Positions 49,768-58,841 of a DNA stretch of 64,000 bases are shown one piece after another. The translations under genes and the position numbers were made by a program. Position 1 is the stretch's first letter, and each line of letters begins with the position of its first letter. This DNA is from Ruminococcaceae bacterium KH2T8 (lineage in GTDB: Bacteria > Bacillota > Clostridia > Saccharofermentanales > Saccharofermentanaceae). The notes beneath the pieces are model-generated. The model saw only the letters and a program-made list of their open reading frames with translations. It had not been told where the DNA came from and did no database searches. The stretch covers positions 496,001 to 560,000 of the forward strand of contig FOIY01000001.1 of NCBI GenBank assembly GCA_900111435.1, given 5' to 3'.

Positions 49768-51072
49768 ATGAGAAAGAATTACTTGATATCGGGCATCGTA
49801 TTCTGCTTAGCGGCACTTATTATCTTCGCTTCATTCACCGTCATCTATACAAAGACTAAGATAAGCGACCTTAATGAAGATATCTACAAAGCCGTACTTA
49901 CTATAAATAATTACACCGTATATCATTTCGGGAACTGCGAAGATGAACAGACAAAGGCGGATCTGACCTATACGCTTGAGCGTTACTTCTCAAACGAGCT
50001 GACAGAAGGCTCCGGCATCTATTCTTCCGTAATAGAGCATGAGACAGGCCGGATCGTCGCAACATCCGCAGATCTTACAGCAGAAGGTAATCTCACTGAT
50101 CCTGTCCTGAATGCCGAGGCACAAAAGATAAGTGACGAATATACAAAGAACTATGATCCTGCCGTTAACGAATACGGACTGAGCGAATCAGAAGAAGGAA
50201 TAACAAGAACAACATTCATGAGGATCGACAACTTCAGAGACGGTCGATATCTTCTTACGCACTGCGCAGTCTATGATCCTCTTAAGATCGTACTTAAGGA
50301 TAACGCGGCAACATATATCACGGGACTTATCATCTTCATTATACTTGAAGCAACGATCCTTATATCATTTATAAATCTTTATAAGAGCCGTAAGGAATTT
50401 GAACTTAGAAATATTAAGCTTACCCGAGGCATCGCTCACGAACTTAAGACTCCCCTGGCCGTCACCAAAGCTACAGTCGAGAACTGGGAATACTTAAGCG
50501 AGGAGCAGAAAGAAGAATATGCGGGAAATGTCAAAGCCGAAGCAGATCATATGACAGATATGGTCGATAAGCTTCTTGAAGTCTCACGGATAAGCGGATC
50601 CGAGTCTGATCTTAAGCGCGAACCGGTAGATCTTCTGGCTGTTACCAAGATGCTTCGCGATCGGTATTCCGAACTTATCCGCGAGCGTGATATCGATATG
50701 AAGATCATGGCTGACGAAGACTCTTATACCGTCTTTGCAGATCCCGATATGATCGAGATAGTTATAGGTAATTATCTGTCTAATGCCATCAAGTACTGCG
50801 ATAAGAAGATCACTATACGGCTTACAAGGTCTGGTAAGAAGATCTCTTTTATCATCACTAATGATGGTGCTAAGATAGATAAGAAAGATCTTAATAAGAT
50901 CTGGGACGTCTTCTATACTACCGATGATTCAAGAAGCGGCAGGATCAATAACAGCGGCGTGGGACTGTCGGTAGTAAAGAGCATCCTCGAGGCGCATAAG
51001 GCCGAATACGGATGCGTAAGTAATTCCGGCGGTACGAGCTTCAGCTTCGTAATGGACCGTCACGAGAAGTAA
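49768..51072 (+). CDS. Sensor histidine kinase
   Basis: A 434-residue kinase. Helix 1 (about 7-28), an external domain of about 145 residues and helix 2 (about 183-205) lead into HisKA with H224 (GIAHELKTPLAVTKATVE). The ATPase domain has GNYLSNAIKYCDKK, NDGAKIDKKDLNKIW and NSGVGLSVVKSILEAH. The external domain is shorter than, and unlike, that of the degenerate paralogue in front, while the helix 2 to HisKA parts match. It is followed by its regulator after 14 bp. Confidence 0.94.
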   Translation: MRKNYLISGIVFCLAALIIFASFTVIYTKTKISDLNEDIYKAVLTINNYTVYHFGNCEDEQTKADLTYTLERYFSNELTEGSGIYSSVIEHETGRIVATSADLTAEGNLTDPVLNAEAQKISDEYTKNYDPAVNEYGLSESEEGITRTTFMRIDNFRDGRYLLTHCAVYDPLKIVLKDNAATYITGLIIFIILEATILISFINLYKSRKEFELRNIKLTRGIAHELKTPLAVTKATVENWEYLSEEQKEEYAGNVKAEADHMTDMVDKLLEVSRISGSESDLKREPVDLLAVTKMLRDRYSELIRERDIDMKIMADEDSYTVFADPDMIEIVIGNYLSNAIKYCDKKITIRLTRSGKKISFIITNDGAKIDKKDLNKIWDVFYTTDDSRSGRINNSGVGLSVVKSILEAHKAEYGCVSNSGGTSFSFVMDRHEK

Positions 51073-51085
51073 AGGGTCATCAATT

Positions 51086-51751
51086 ATGTATCGTATCTTG
51101 ATCGCAGAAGATGAGAAAGTATTACGCGGAGTGCTGGAATCCTTCTTCAGTAAGAACGGATTTGAGACTGACGTCACGGATAACGGGATCGATGCCTGCA
51201 CATATGCGGATAAGACAAGATATGACCTGGTGATACTCGATATTATGATGCCCGGCAAAGACGGCAAGGAAGTCTGCCGCCATATAAGAAGCAGATATGA
51301 TGTACCGATCATATTCCTGACGGCATTAGGAGAAGAGAGCGACATAATATCGGGCTATGAGATAGGGGCAGATGAATATGTCACCAAGCCCTTCTCCACC
51401 AACGTCCTCCTTATGAAGGTCAATGCGCTTATCAAGAGATATCACGGCCTTCTGGTAAGAGACGGTCTTATGATCGTGGAAGATATCACTATCGATCCTG
51501 CAAGACACATGGTAAAGGTATCAGGCGTCCCCGTGACTCTCGCTCCCAAGGAATACGATCTTCTTATGTTCTTTATCGACCATAAGGATCTTGTCCTTAC
51601 AAGAGATCAGATCCTGGATAAAGTATGGGGAACTGACTTCGACGGATACGACAGGACAGTCGATACTCATATAAAGAAGCTTAGAAAGGCCCTTGGCAAA
51701 GCAGGAAATCATATAGAGACCGTGATCAAGACGGGCTATGTCTGGAAGTAG
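51086..51751 (+). CDS. OmpR family response regulator
   Basis: A 221-residue regulator. Acidic pocket EDE at 8-10, phosphorylation site D52 (LVILDIMMPGKDG), Lys in TKPFSTNVLLMKV, and an OmpR winged helix (APKEYDLLMFFIDHKDLVLT, VDTHIKKLRKALG, VIKTGYVWK). It completes a three-gene operon with the two kinase-like genes. No transporter or other target gene is adjacent on this strand. Confidence 0.95.
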   Translation: MYRILIAEDEKVLRGVLESFFSKNGFETDVTDNGIDACTYADKTRYDLVILDIMMPGKDGKEVCRHIRSRYDVPIIFLTALGEESDIISGYEIGADEYVTKPFSTNVLLMKVNALIKRYHGLLVRDGLMIVEDITIDPARHMVKVSGVPVTLAPKEYDLLMFFIDHKDLVLTRDQILDKVWGTDFDGYDRTVDTHIKKLRKALGKAGNHIETVIKTGYVWK

Positions 51752-52236
51752 CGCCGCATCTTCTTTTTGCTTAACACTATTTACGTCCTATAACAAAAGC
51801 TCACTTTTCCTGTATAGCATTTGGCATCCTAAATGGCATTTGGGGCATATTCCCTATTCAACTGCATTTCAGAGGTACAAAGCGAAATCCGGCTTTCAAC
51901 AGAAATCATTTAGAGTAAAGTTTTGTTCCTGTTTAGCTCTGGGATTGATAAGAGCGCGAGCACACGATTAAGAAAAGTGAGACTAAGTGAGAACTAGTAA
52001 TTCATATCTCAACCCCTAAACATCCCAGATATGCTTGCTTTACCCTGCTCTCGTCCAAATGAAATGCAAGAAATATAGGCTTTTCACTAAGAATTAAGAC
52101 AAGTTTAGAGACCTTCAGTCATTTCTTTCAGTGTATATGTTGTATTTCTCGAGAGAAACCGTTATTAAGCCTGGCATAGTAACCAGGCTTGGTGCGTTAT
52201 ATTCGTGATTAACGCTTCTGCAAATGATCCGGTTTT
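51752..52236. other. AT-rich intergenic region before the island-like stretch
   Basis: No gene is visible in 485 bp; short open frames lack binding sites. A GCATTTGG word repeats with a 19-bp period at 51818 and 51837. AAGCCTGG and CCAGGCTT form a hairpin at 52167-52190 and could end minus-strand transcription of the acyltransferase gene, though without a T run. Base composition changes to AT-rich from here on. Confidence 0.4.
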
Positions 52237-54045
52237 CTATTGGGCAGAAATGCCGGAGATCTGAAAGCTTATCACAATCTCATTTTTGCCGTCGAATTGA
52301 AAGATTTTCGATTCGTCCGCATTCTCTGCGGAAGTAACTCCCGACTCCATGTCATAACAGTCAAAGTATATGTATCTGGTTTCTTCATCTATGGATATCG
52401 TTTCCCCGTTGTCTATGGCAACAAGCGGTGTGCCGTCACAGGATACTGCAATATTGGTGATTTCTGCGTTCGAAATGTCCATATTCTCCGTATCATCATT
52501 CTGTTCATATACAAGTTTGATTCCTATATATGAGATTCCGTCAATGGCTGATGCTGCGTCAGCATCTTCCGAACGTTTCACGGTGATAGTATAAGTTCCG
52601 TCTTCGTACACCTCTTCAAATGAAGAATAGTAATCAGCATATGATCCGCCATCTTCATATACTATATCGAGAAAAACATATGCCGGGATTGCGTAATCCT
52701 GTACGTTTCCGGGTTCATCATCCGAAAATGATTCATCAACATCTTCCTCAATATCTTCCACGATTTCCGGTTCATTCCTGTCCGAAGCAGACTCAAATAT
52801 GTTTACAACAAATGTAATCACAAGGCCTGTGAATATCACAGCCAAAAGAGAATACATTATCCCGGATAATATCTTTTCATTCTTCACAGATGCCTTTTTA
52901 AAATCATTATATTTATTCCTGATCGGCAAACTGATCTTGTCAAATATCCATTTGAATAATAATGGTCCTAAAACCCCCGCGAGCACATACAGGATCTTTG
53001 CATTGTTTCCTATACCCCAAAAGTACCATTCCGATCCCTTGAAACTCTCGATATCAAAACCCGGTATAGCTGCTATATGCCGGCTTATCAGCAACAATAT
53101 GCAATTTAAAATATTGAAAAAAAGAATATGAAATCCCATGATCCAGAAAGTATTGCAGGACATGTAATTTACAAATCTGCTTTCTCCCACCGGTTTTGCG
53201 ATGAGATCCACAAAAGTCAGCCAGAACAGGGTTCCGACAATTGAAGATATAAGCGGCGTAACATAATACGGACTATAAAATCCCGTCAGATCGTTTATCC
53301 TGTCAACCGCAAGATCATATGCGTTCGGCAGATAAAGAGTCCGCACGGCATTTACAACAAGAAGTGCAAACATCAGTCCGATCTTAAATCCGGCCGAAAG
53401 ACTTGTATGTTTTTTCTCGACATGCTCCCTGTAGATAACACCCATCTCTAAAAACGGAAGGAAGAACAGACATTTAAGCGGCACAAGCAGATACTTCAAA
53501 GACTGCGGATCAGTATTTTTGGCAAGATATACAACAAATATATGGGCTGCCGTAAACAAGGCAAGCATTACGTAACTATTCCATATCCTGTGCAGCAGCT
53601 TCTTCATGACCGCGTAAGCCATCAGTGTCACAAAGAGTGCAATAACAAACCACATTGCTTCAGCGATAGCGCCAAAGGAGCCGACTGTTACGATCCTGTC
53701 AAGAGCATATGCAAAATACCCCGAAGGCACGGGCGTCATCTCGTCTCCGAGCTTTATCCAGTTGATCAACTGTTGAATGCCAAAAACAGCCAGTGATATT
53801 CCCATATACGGAACTAACAGGGATCTGACCTTTTTGATGAAATACGGCCACATTTTCGTGAATGAATCCACCTTGTTGAAATAACCGGAAATAAAAACGA
53901 ACATCGGCATGAAAAATGAATTGTACGGCATGAAATTGCCGAAAATATCAAAACACGTAAACGTATGGGAATCAACAACCATAAAAATACCGATTGCTGA
54001 TAATATCATGAATTTTTTGTTAGTTTTTGTCCGCAGTGCGCTCAT
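52237..54045 (-). CDS. Acyltransferase 3 family membrane protein with external C-terminal domain
   Basis: A 602-residue protein. The first about 400 residues form the ten-to-eleven-helix acyltransferase 3 domain. It starts with FMILSAIGIFMVVDSHTFTC (Asp-Ser-His in place of the usual His region), and FMPMFVFISGYFNK follows, as in sugar O-acetyltransferases. A further helix (about 412-435) leads to an acidic external domain of about 165 residues with no recognised motif. Such enzymes acetylate cell-wall or exopolysaccharide sugars. The C-terminal part may be a second catalytic or binding domain, as in OatA, but no SGNH motif is seen. The gene is AT-rich compared with its surroundings. Confidence 0.8.
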   Translation of the reverse strand: MSALRTKTNKKFMILSAIGIFMVVDSHTFTCFDIFGNFMPYNSFFMPMFVFISGYFNKVDSFTKMWPYFIKKVRSLLVPYMGISLAVFGIQQLINWIKLGDEMTPVPSGYFAYALDRIVTVGSFGAIAEAMWFVIALFVTLMAYAVMKKLLHRIWNSYVMLALFTAAHIFVVYLAKNTDPQSLKYLLVPLKCLFFLPFLEMGVIYREHVEKKHTSLSAGFKIGLMFALLVVNAVRTLYLPNAYDLAVDRINDLTGFYSPYYVTPLISSIVGTLFWLTFVDLIAKPVGESRFVNYMSCNTFWIMGFHILFFNILNCILLLISRHIAAIPGFDIESFKGSEWYFWGIGNNAKILYVLAGVLGPLLFKWIFDKISLPIRNKYNDFKKASVKNEKILSGIMYSLLAVIFTGLVITFVVNIFESASDRNEPEIVEDIEEDVDESFSDDEPGNVQDYAIPAYVFLDIVYEDGGSYADYYSSFEEVYEDGTYTITVKRSEDADAASAIDGISYIGIKLVYEQNDDTENMDISNAEITNIAVSCDGTPLVAIDNGETISIDEETRYIYFDCYDMESGVTSAENADESKIFQFDGKNEIVISFQISGISAQ

Positions 54046-54113
54046 AGAATATGTTTATCTCCGTTTTCTTTGTTCTTCCCGGGCTTAGTTCATTTAATTC
54101 CTGATATTCGTGA

Positions 54114-54542
54114 TTAATCAAGCTGTTTACACATTACGATCGTTTTGCCGTCGTTCTTAAATTCGGAAAATCCGAGTTTTTTATATAAACTTCCGGCTCT
54201 TGTATTATCGTGATCCACATTCAGAATCAAATAAGAAAAACCAATATTTTTACTTGTTTGACAAGCATACCTTATCATTTCGCTTCCTATCCCTTGATTA
54301 CGGTATTCTTCATTCACGGCCAGATATGATAAGTACATCGTTCTATTATCCATCGGACACAAAGACATGCCTGCAATATATCTTTTATTCAAAATATAGG
54401 CATACATTATCCGGATATTGTTCTCAACCTCGAACTCTATTCTTTTTCTTTTCTCTATGTTTTTCTCGAAATCCCAAAATGAAAAACAATTCTGAATCTC
54501 GCTGCAATCTATCCGCTTTATACTATTACCTTCAATATTCAT
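54114..54542 (-). CDS. GNAT family N-acetyltransferase
   Basis: A 142-residue acetyltransferase. The acetyl-CoA-binding motif is LAVNEEYRNQGIGSEMIRYA (about residues 73-92), preceded by a beta strand MYLSYLAV and followed by YLILNVDHDNTRAGSLYKKLGF, the usual end motif. It may act on an amine of an antibiotic, a sugar or a protein N-terminus; the sequence does not tell. The gene is AT-rich, and it lies upstream of the acyltransferase gene on the same strand. Confidence 0.83.
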   Translation of the reverse strand: MNIEGNSIKRIDCSEIQNCFSFWDFEKNIEKRKRIEFEVENNIRIMYAYILNKRYIAGMSLCPMDNRTMYLSYLAVNEEYRNQGIGSEMIRYACQTSKNIGFSYLILNVDHDNTRAGSLYKKLGFSEFKNDGKTIVMCKQLD

Positions 54543-54694
54543 TTTGGCATTTCTCTGTAAATATAACTGCTGAACTTCCTGTCTAAGGGTTGCCTATCAA
54601 TAGGGATTATAACATGCCAAGTAAAGAACTCTTGATTTTTTCTAATCCCCTGGAAATTAACTGTTGATACCCTAATCCTTCTCAAACACCCTCC

Positions 54695-54724
54695 AAGGCC
54701 TGAGTCATATCGACTACAGGCCTT
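54695..54724 (-). terminator. Hairpin behind the VanZ-like gene
   Basis: AAGGCCTG and CAGGCCTT enclose a second small stem (AGTC/GACT). It is 23 bp after the VanZ-like stop. There is no proper T run, so termination is probable rather than certain. Confidence 0.5.
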
Positions 54725-54747
54725 ATATAATGATTTGCAATTTTACA

Positions 54748-55302
54748 TCATACTTTAACAGTGTTTTTCTTTGATCTCTTAATAAGAGCAACTGCACTAA
54801 AGTATATCAGAGCACCGATAAAAGCACCTGTTGTATTAAGTATTAAATCATCTATGTCACTAGATCTCTCATAGAATAACAATTGAGACACTTCAATCAA
54901 AAAAGAAAAGCCAAAACCTGCAAGCGTAACTTTAAAAATATTATCAAGCCGCTTAAAACATAATCCCCAGAATATCCCAACAGGAATGAACATGGCGATA
55001 TTTCCATATGTATTGAGTGCCCATCCGTGATATCTTTCATTCAGGAAAGTCAATGGTCTGAAATTAATCCAAAAAGGCAGTATTTTTTCTGCATCAAATC
55101 TTAGAATTCCGATATGCCCATCCACAAGATGCCAGGGAAAATAGACAATTCTTGAAACTACAACGATGCATATATATACGGTCAACAACAAACACTCTCG
55201 CTTCCAATCTATGCCCTTTTTCCTGAAAGCAGCAAAACCTCTTACAAGCACCCAGAGGATTGTAATGATCACAAGCAATTGCATAAAAGAAATCTCAAGC
55301 AC
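54748..55302 (-). CDS. VanZ-like membrane protein
   Basis: A 184-residue protein with four to five hydrophobic segments. The VanZ-family signature is at the second half: ALNTYGNIAMFIPVGIFWGL and FLIEVSQLLFYERSSDIDDL followed by ILNTTGAFIGALI. VanZ gives low-level teicoplanin resistance in enterococci; most relatives have no proven function. AT-rich, in the island-like stretch. It appears to be a single gene. Confidence 0.85.
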   Translation of the reverse strand: MLEISFMQLLVIITILWVLVRGFAAFRKKGIDWKRECLLLTVYICIVVVSRIVYFPWHLVDGHIGILRFDAEKILPFWINFRPLTFLNERYHGWALNTYGNIAMFIPVGIFWGLCFKRLDNIFKVTLAGFGFSFLIEVSQLLFYERSSDIDDLILNTTGAFIGALIYFSAVALIKRSKKNTVKV

Positions 55303-55325
55303 TCTTCTTTACTCCTATCATCCCT

Positions 55326-55454
55326 TCAAATCTTGATTTGTCTATCAAACCTGTTTATCTCCCATACTAATACCCTGTTCCATATATCAACGGAACACCC
55401 TGTAGCATCCCAAAGTGTTCCGTCAAGGTCAAAAATAATAGCTGTTCTCTTTCT
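55326..55454 (-). pseudogene. N-terminal fragment of a HAD hydrolase
   Basis: The minus strand reads RKRTAIIFDLDGTLWDATG, the catalytic motif I of a HAD phosphatase, for about 42 codons and then meets a TGA (55326-55328). No start codon in this frame is present upstream, and motifs II to IV are absent. A broken gene is the simplest reading. Confidence 0.65.
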
Positions 55455-55602
55455 TTGACTCCTGTTCTTCGAATTTTCGAGGACAATTCTAGCATTGTCA
55501 CAGGAGTTTATTTCAGGGATTTTTGTTGTATTATACTGATGATTTTATTGACTAAGGAATCTCCTCTGTCTTAAGTATTATATCATCGAAGTTTGACATC
55601 TC

Positions 55603-55755
55603 TTACGCGGATTGATGGTGCTTCTGATAATACTCCAGTGCATGCCTGATGTAATCGCATGTCTGCTGGTATGATGTGTCTCTCGGAAGAAACGCACGGA
55701 TCTGATCATAGGGAATGTGGAGCTTCTCTTTTTGGTTTGGCTTTTCTTCTCTCAT
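55603..55755 (-). CDS. 50-residue ORF next to the integrase
   Basis: From an ATG at 55755 the frame encodes MREEKPNQKEKLHIPYDQIR and RDTSYQQTCDYIRHALEYYQ and ends in TAA at 55603-55605. The composition (basic, Gln/Tyr-rich, helical) is that of a real small protein rather than chance, and it lies in the element-like region. No ribosome binding site is evident, so it may be a remnant. No family was recognised. Confidence 0.4.
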   Translation of the reverse strand: MREEKPNQKEKLHIPYDQIRAFLPRDTSYQQTCDYIRHALEYYQKHHQSA

Positions 55756-55829
55756 GATCGATTCGATTATTAAATCGCTTCTTTAGTTTATTGAATCAGC
55801 AGAGTGTATGATCAAAGATTAAGAATAAT

Positions 55830-55856
55830 AAAGGTCGTCCACTCGGACGGCCTTTA
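55830..55856 (-). terminator. Terminator of the integrase gene
   Basis: AAAGGTCGTCC, a four-base loop and GGACGGCCTTT form a strong stem 35 bp after the integrase stop. AT-rich sequence follows on both sides. Confidence 0.7.
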
Positions 55857-55890
55857 TATAATACATAATAGAAAACGATAGTTTTATCTT

Positions 55891-57042
55891 CTACATTGAT
55901 TCAAGCGCATCCAACAACAAAAGCTCATCACCATTAAACATATGCGAATAGTGTTTTAAGATCGTTTCCTGTGTATCACCGCTCACAAATTCGATTATCG
56001 GCAACGGCACATTAAGTCTGATGAGATTACTTATATACGTGTGACGGAAATCATGACAGCAATAAGTGCGAAGTCCTGTAGTCTTGCATGCTTTCTCAAT
56101 CATCATTCTGCAAGCACTGTGATTCCAGGTTATGATGCGCGCATTCTCGTTACCTCCATGCTGAAGGTGGTCTCGGTATACTTCATTAAAGATCTCAACT
56201 ACACACTCCGGCAGCGGTATTACTCTGTTTTTGTGATTCTTAGTATCTTTCAGAAGACGGTAAACAGAATTGTAAGACTTGTTTACACTGATACGGATGA
56301 TCTTTTCGCCGGGTTTATCAGAACTCATGAAATCACTGTATGTAAGTGCAATTATCTCCCCTATTCTCATGCCTGTATAATAAAGAAGATTCAATAACAG
56401 TCGGTACTTGGGATAGTTGTTTCTTCCAAGGTGGCGGAACTCATTGTTACTGAAGAATTGATCCAGCAACAAGAACTCTTCTTTTGTTATGACATTCTTA
56501 CGTGCCCCGGTATTGATTCGCGGCGAATCCCAAAAATCCAGAGGATTCTCACTTATACAACGATTCTTATATGCCAGCTTGATTATCTTTCTGACACACG
56601 AGTTAATATTCCATATAGTCTCTTCGGAATAACCGTATTCCCTGCAACTGTCGATTAGTCTCAGATAATGTGATTCAGTTATGTCCTCTATCGCCAGATT
56701 CGGTGACCAGAACTTGGTTATCATATTAAATTGTTGATCGGTATTACGAACCGATATCAGACTGTATCTGTTTGCCTTGGCTTTCTCATTCCAAAGTTCT
56801 TTTGCCTGCTGCAATGTGAATTTTTCACACGTTTTTCTCTCGCTTGTGTTCTTCTTACAAGCAAGCAGATCCTTAGCCTCTTTATACGAATTTATACTGT
56901 AATACCATTTTTGTCTGTGTTTCTTCTCGTTAGTCAGAGGATCGACCTCAGAATAACAGTACTTCACATCGTATTTCCCGGTAACCATATTCTTATAGAT
57001 ACCGGGCTGTTTTGTTGATATCCTCACACTATTCTTGGACAT
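55891..57042 (-). CDS. Tyrosine recombinase/integrase
   Basis: A 383-residue phage/ICE-type integrase. An arm-binding N-terminus (about 1-65) and a SAM-like core-binding domain (about 70-165) precede the catalytic domain. Its residues are R in YYTGMRIGEIIAL, K in KDTKNHKNRVIPL, HDFRHTYISNL for H-x-x-R, and the nucleophile Tyr in ILKHYSHMF. It probably integrated, or still integrates, a mobile element at this place beside lysS. It is AT-richer than the housekeeping genes. Six TATACG-type words lie in its promoter region. Confidence 0.92.
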   Translation of the reverse strand: MSKNSVRISTKQPGIYKNMVTGKYDVKYCYSEVDPLTNEKKHRQKWYYSINSYKEAKDLLACKKNTSERKTCEKFTLQQAKELWNEKAKANRYSLISVRNTDQQFNMITKFWSPNLAIEDITESHYLRLIDSCREYGYSEETIWNINSCVRKIIKLAYKNRCISENPLDFWDSPRINTGARKNVITKEEFLLLDQFFSNNEFRHLGRNNYPKYRLLLNLLYYTGMRIGEIIALTYSDFMSSDKPGEKIIRISVNKSYNSVYRLLKDTKNHKNRVIPLPECVVEIFNEVYRDHLQHGGNENARIITWNHSACRMMIEKACKTTGLRTYCCHDFRHTYISNLIRLNVPLPIIEFVSGDTQETILKHYSHMFNGDELLLLDALESM

Positions 57043-57057
57043 AAAAAGACCTCCATC

Positions 57058-57130
57058 GTATATTTTTACTGGTATACGATTATTTATCGAAATCTATACG
57101 ATAAATATACGGTTATACGGGAAATATACG
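57058..57130. repeat. Cluster of TATACG words upstream of the integrase gene
   Basis: TATACG occurs at 57073, 57095, 57106, 57114 and 57125, with a reverse copy CGTATA at 57058, all within 73 bp between the integrase and lysS genes. Spacing is irregular. The arrangement is like arm-type binding sites of an integrase or operator sites of an element regulator, and would place one attachment end here. The core attachment site itself was not identified. Confidence 0.55.
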
Positions 57131-57176
57131 ACGAAAGTCTATATTATCTGTTCAAAAGCCCTTTATTTACAAGTGT

Positions 57177-58754
57177 TTACTGGTTCTGTGACTTCAGTGT
57201 CGGGAACAGCAGAACATCTCTGATGCTCGGGCTGTCTGTCAGGAGCATTACAAGACGATCGATTCCGTAACCGATACCGCCCGTAGGAGGCATACCGATG
57301 GAAAGAGCATTGAGGAAATCCTCGTCCGTGTGATTTGCTTCCTCATCACCTGCTGCGAAAGCCGCATCCTGAGCTGCGAATCTTTCTCTCTGATCGATGG
57401 GATCGTTGAGCTCGGAGTAAGCGTTACACATCTCCCATGTGTTGATGAAGAGCTCGAATCTCTCAACCTTCTCGGGATCGTTAGGCTTCTTCTTTGTAAG
57501 AGGAGAGATAGCCAGAGGGTGATCCATAACGAATGTAGGCTGGATAAGATTCTTCTCACAGTACTCCTCGAAGAAGAGATTGATGATGTCGCCTTTTGTA
57601 TGTCTGTCCTCGAACTCGATATGGTGCTCCTTAGCGAGAGCCTTTGCCTCATCGTCACTTGTAACATTGTTAAAGTCGATTCCTGCGTACTTCTTGATGG
57701 CATCTGTCATGGTGATGCGCTCGAAAGGCTTACCGAAATCGATCTCGATATCGCCGTACTTGATCTTAGTAGTACCACATACCTTCTCAGCGAGGTAACG
57801 GAACATGCTCTCTGTAAGTTCCATCATGCCCTCGTAGTCTGTGTAAGCCTGATAGAGCTCCATGAGAGTAAACTCGGGGTTATGTCTTGTGTCTACACCC
57901 TCGTTTCTGAATACTCGGCCGATCTCATATACTCTCTCGAGGCCGCCTACGATAAGTCTCTTGAGGTAAAGCTCTAGGGAGATACGAAGCTTAACGTCTT
58001 CATCCAGTGCGTTGTAATGAGTTTCGAAGGGCCTTGCTGCGGCACCGCCGGCATTAGATACGAGCATGGGAGTCTCAACTTCCATGAAGTTCCTGTCATC
58101 GAGGAAGTTTCTGATCTCCTTGATGATCTTGGATCTCTTAACGAAAGTATCCTTTACTTCGGGATTTGTGATGAGGTCGACATAGCGCTGTCTGTATCTC
58201 ATCTCGGTATCTGTAAGTCCGTGGAACTTCTCAGGCAGGGGCTGAAGGCTCTTAGCAAGGAGTGTGAGCTCCTCAGCGTGAATGGAGATCTCACCTGTTC
58301 TTGTTCTGAAAAGGAAGCCCTTAACACCGATGATGTCACCGATATCGTACTTCTTGAATGCCTGGTAGTTGTCTACTCCGAGGGAATCTCTTGTTACGTA
58401 GATCTGGATATTGCCCTTAAGATCGCTGACTGTAGCGAAAGAAGCTTTACCCATGACTCTCTTAAGGAGCATACGTCCTGCAACGGATACCGTGATCTTT
58501 TCATTCTCGTGAAGCTCCTTGAGTGCCTCAGCGGCTGCTTCCTCATCGAGTGAAGGATCAAGTGTTGCCTTGAGCTTGGCATCGAGCTCCTCAAACTTTT
58601 CTTTAGCCTCGGAAGAATGATCTGTTACGTCGTACTTTGTGATAACAAAGGGATCCTTTCCCTCTTCCTGCATAGCCTTGAGCTTGTCCTGTCTGATCTT
58701 GATCTGCTCATTGACGTTGACTGTCTGCTGCTGAGGATTCTCGTTGTCTGCCAT
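57177..58754 (-). CDS. lysS: Lysyl-tRNA synthetase (class II)
   Basis: A 525-residue enzyme that charges tRNA-Lys. An N-terminal OB-fold anticodon domain (about 75-190, with ITVSVAGRMLLKRVMGKASF) is followed by the class II core. Motif 1 is the FMEVETPMLVSNAGGAAARP region, motif 2 YEIGRVFRNEGVDTRHNPEF, and motif 3 GMPPTGGIGYGIDRLVMLL. Length is usual for the family. It ends 47 bp from the TATACG cluster of the integrase element. The start follows AAGGAGC. Confidence 0.97.
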   Translation of the reverse strand: MADNENPQQQTVNVNEQIKIRQDKLKAMQEEGKDPFVITKYDVTDHSSEAKEKFEELDAKLKATLDPSLDEEAAAEALKELHENEKITVSVAGRMLLKRVMGKASFATVSDLKGNIQIYVTRDSLGVDNYQAFKKYDIGDIIGVKGFLFRTRTGEISIHAEELTLLAKSLQPLPEKFHGLTDTEMRYRQRYVDLITNPEVKDTFVKRSKIIKEIRNFLDDRNFMEVETPMLVSNAGGAAARPFETHYNALDEDVKLRISLELYLKRLIVGGLERVYEIGRVFRNEGVDTRHNPEFTLMELYQAYTDYEGMMELTESMFRYLAEKVCGTTKIKYGDIEIDFGKPFERITMTDAIKKYAGIDFNNVTSDDEAKALAKEHHIEFEDRHTKGDIINLFFEEYCEKNLIQPTFVMDHPLAISPLTKKKPNDPEKVERFELFINTWEMCNAYSELNDPIDQRERFAAQDAAFAAGDEEANHTDEDFLNALSIGMPPTGGIGYGIDRLVMLLTDSPSIRDVLLFPTLKSQNQ

Positions 58755-58785
58755 ATGAATGCTCCTTCTTATTTATTTACATAAG

Positions 58786-58820
58786 AGAAGCGCGTGAGCT
58801 TTTGATCCCAACGCGCTTCT
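58786..58820 (-). terminator. Hairpin between greA and lysS
   Basis: AGAAGCGCGT and ACGCGCTTCT form a ten-base stem 22 bp after the greA stop. The T run behind it is poor (CTTATG), so part of the transcript may continue into lysS. Confidence 0.6.
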
Positions 58821-58841
58821 CGATCAGAATCGAATTAGATA

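Larger units (their letters stand above)
55303..55890. other. Intergenic stretch with gene fragments
   Basis: The 588 bp between the VanZ-like and integrase genes hold a HAD gene fragment (55326-55454), a 50-residue minus-strand ORF (55603-55755) and the integrase terminator. The rest is AT-rich without recognised signals. Confidence 0.5.

Noticed and set aside
52142-52190. Strong terminator of the acyltransferase gene
   Set aside because: The hairpin AAGCCTGG/CCAGGCTT is real but has no T run; it is kept only as a note in the intergenic entry.
57131-57176. Attachment site inside the lysS 3' end
   Set aside because: The integrase lies next to lysS, but no direct repeat of the lysS end was found at the other side of the island-like stretch.
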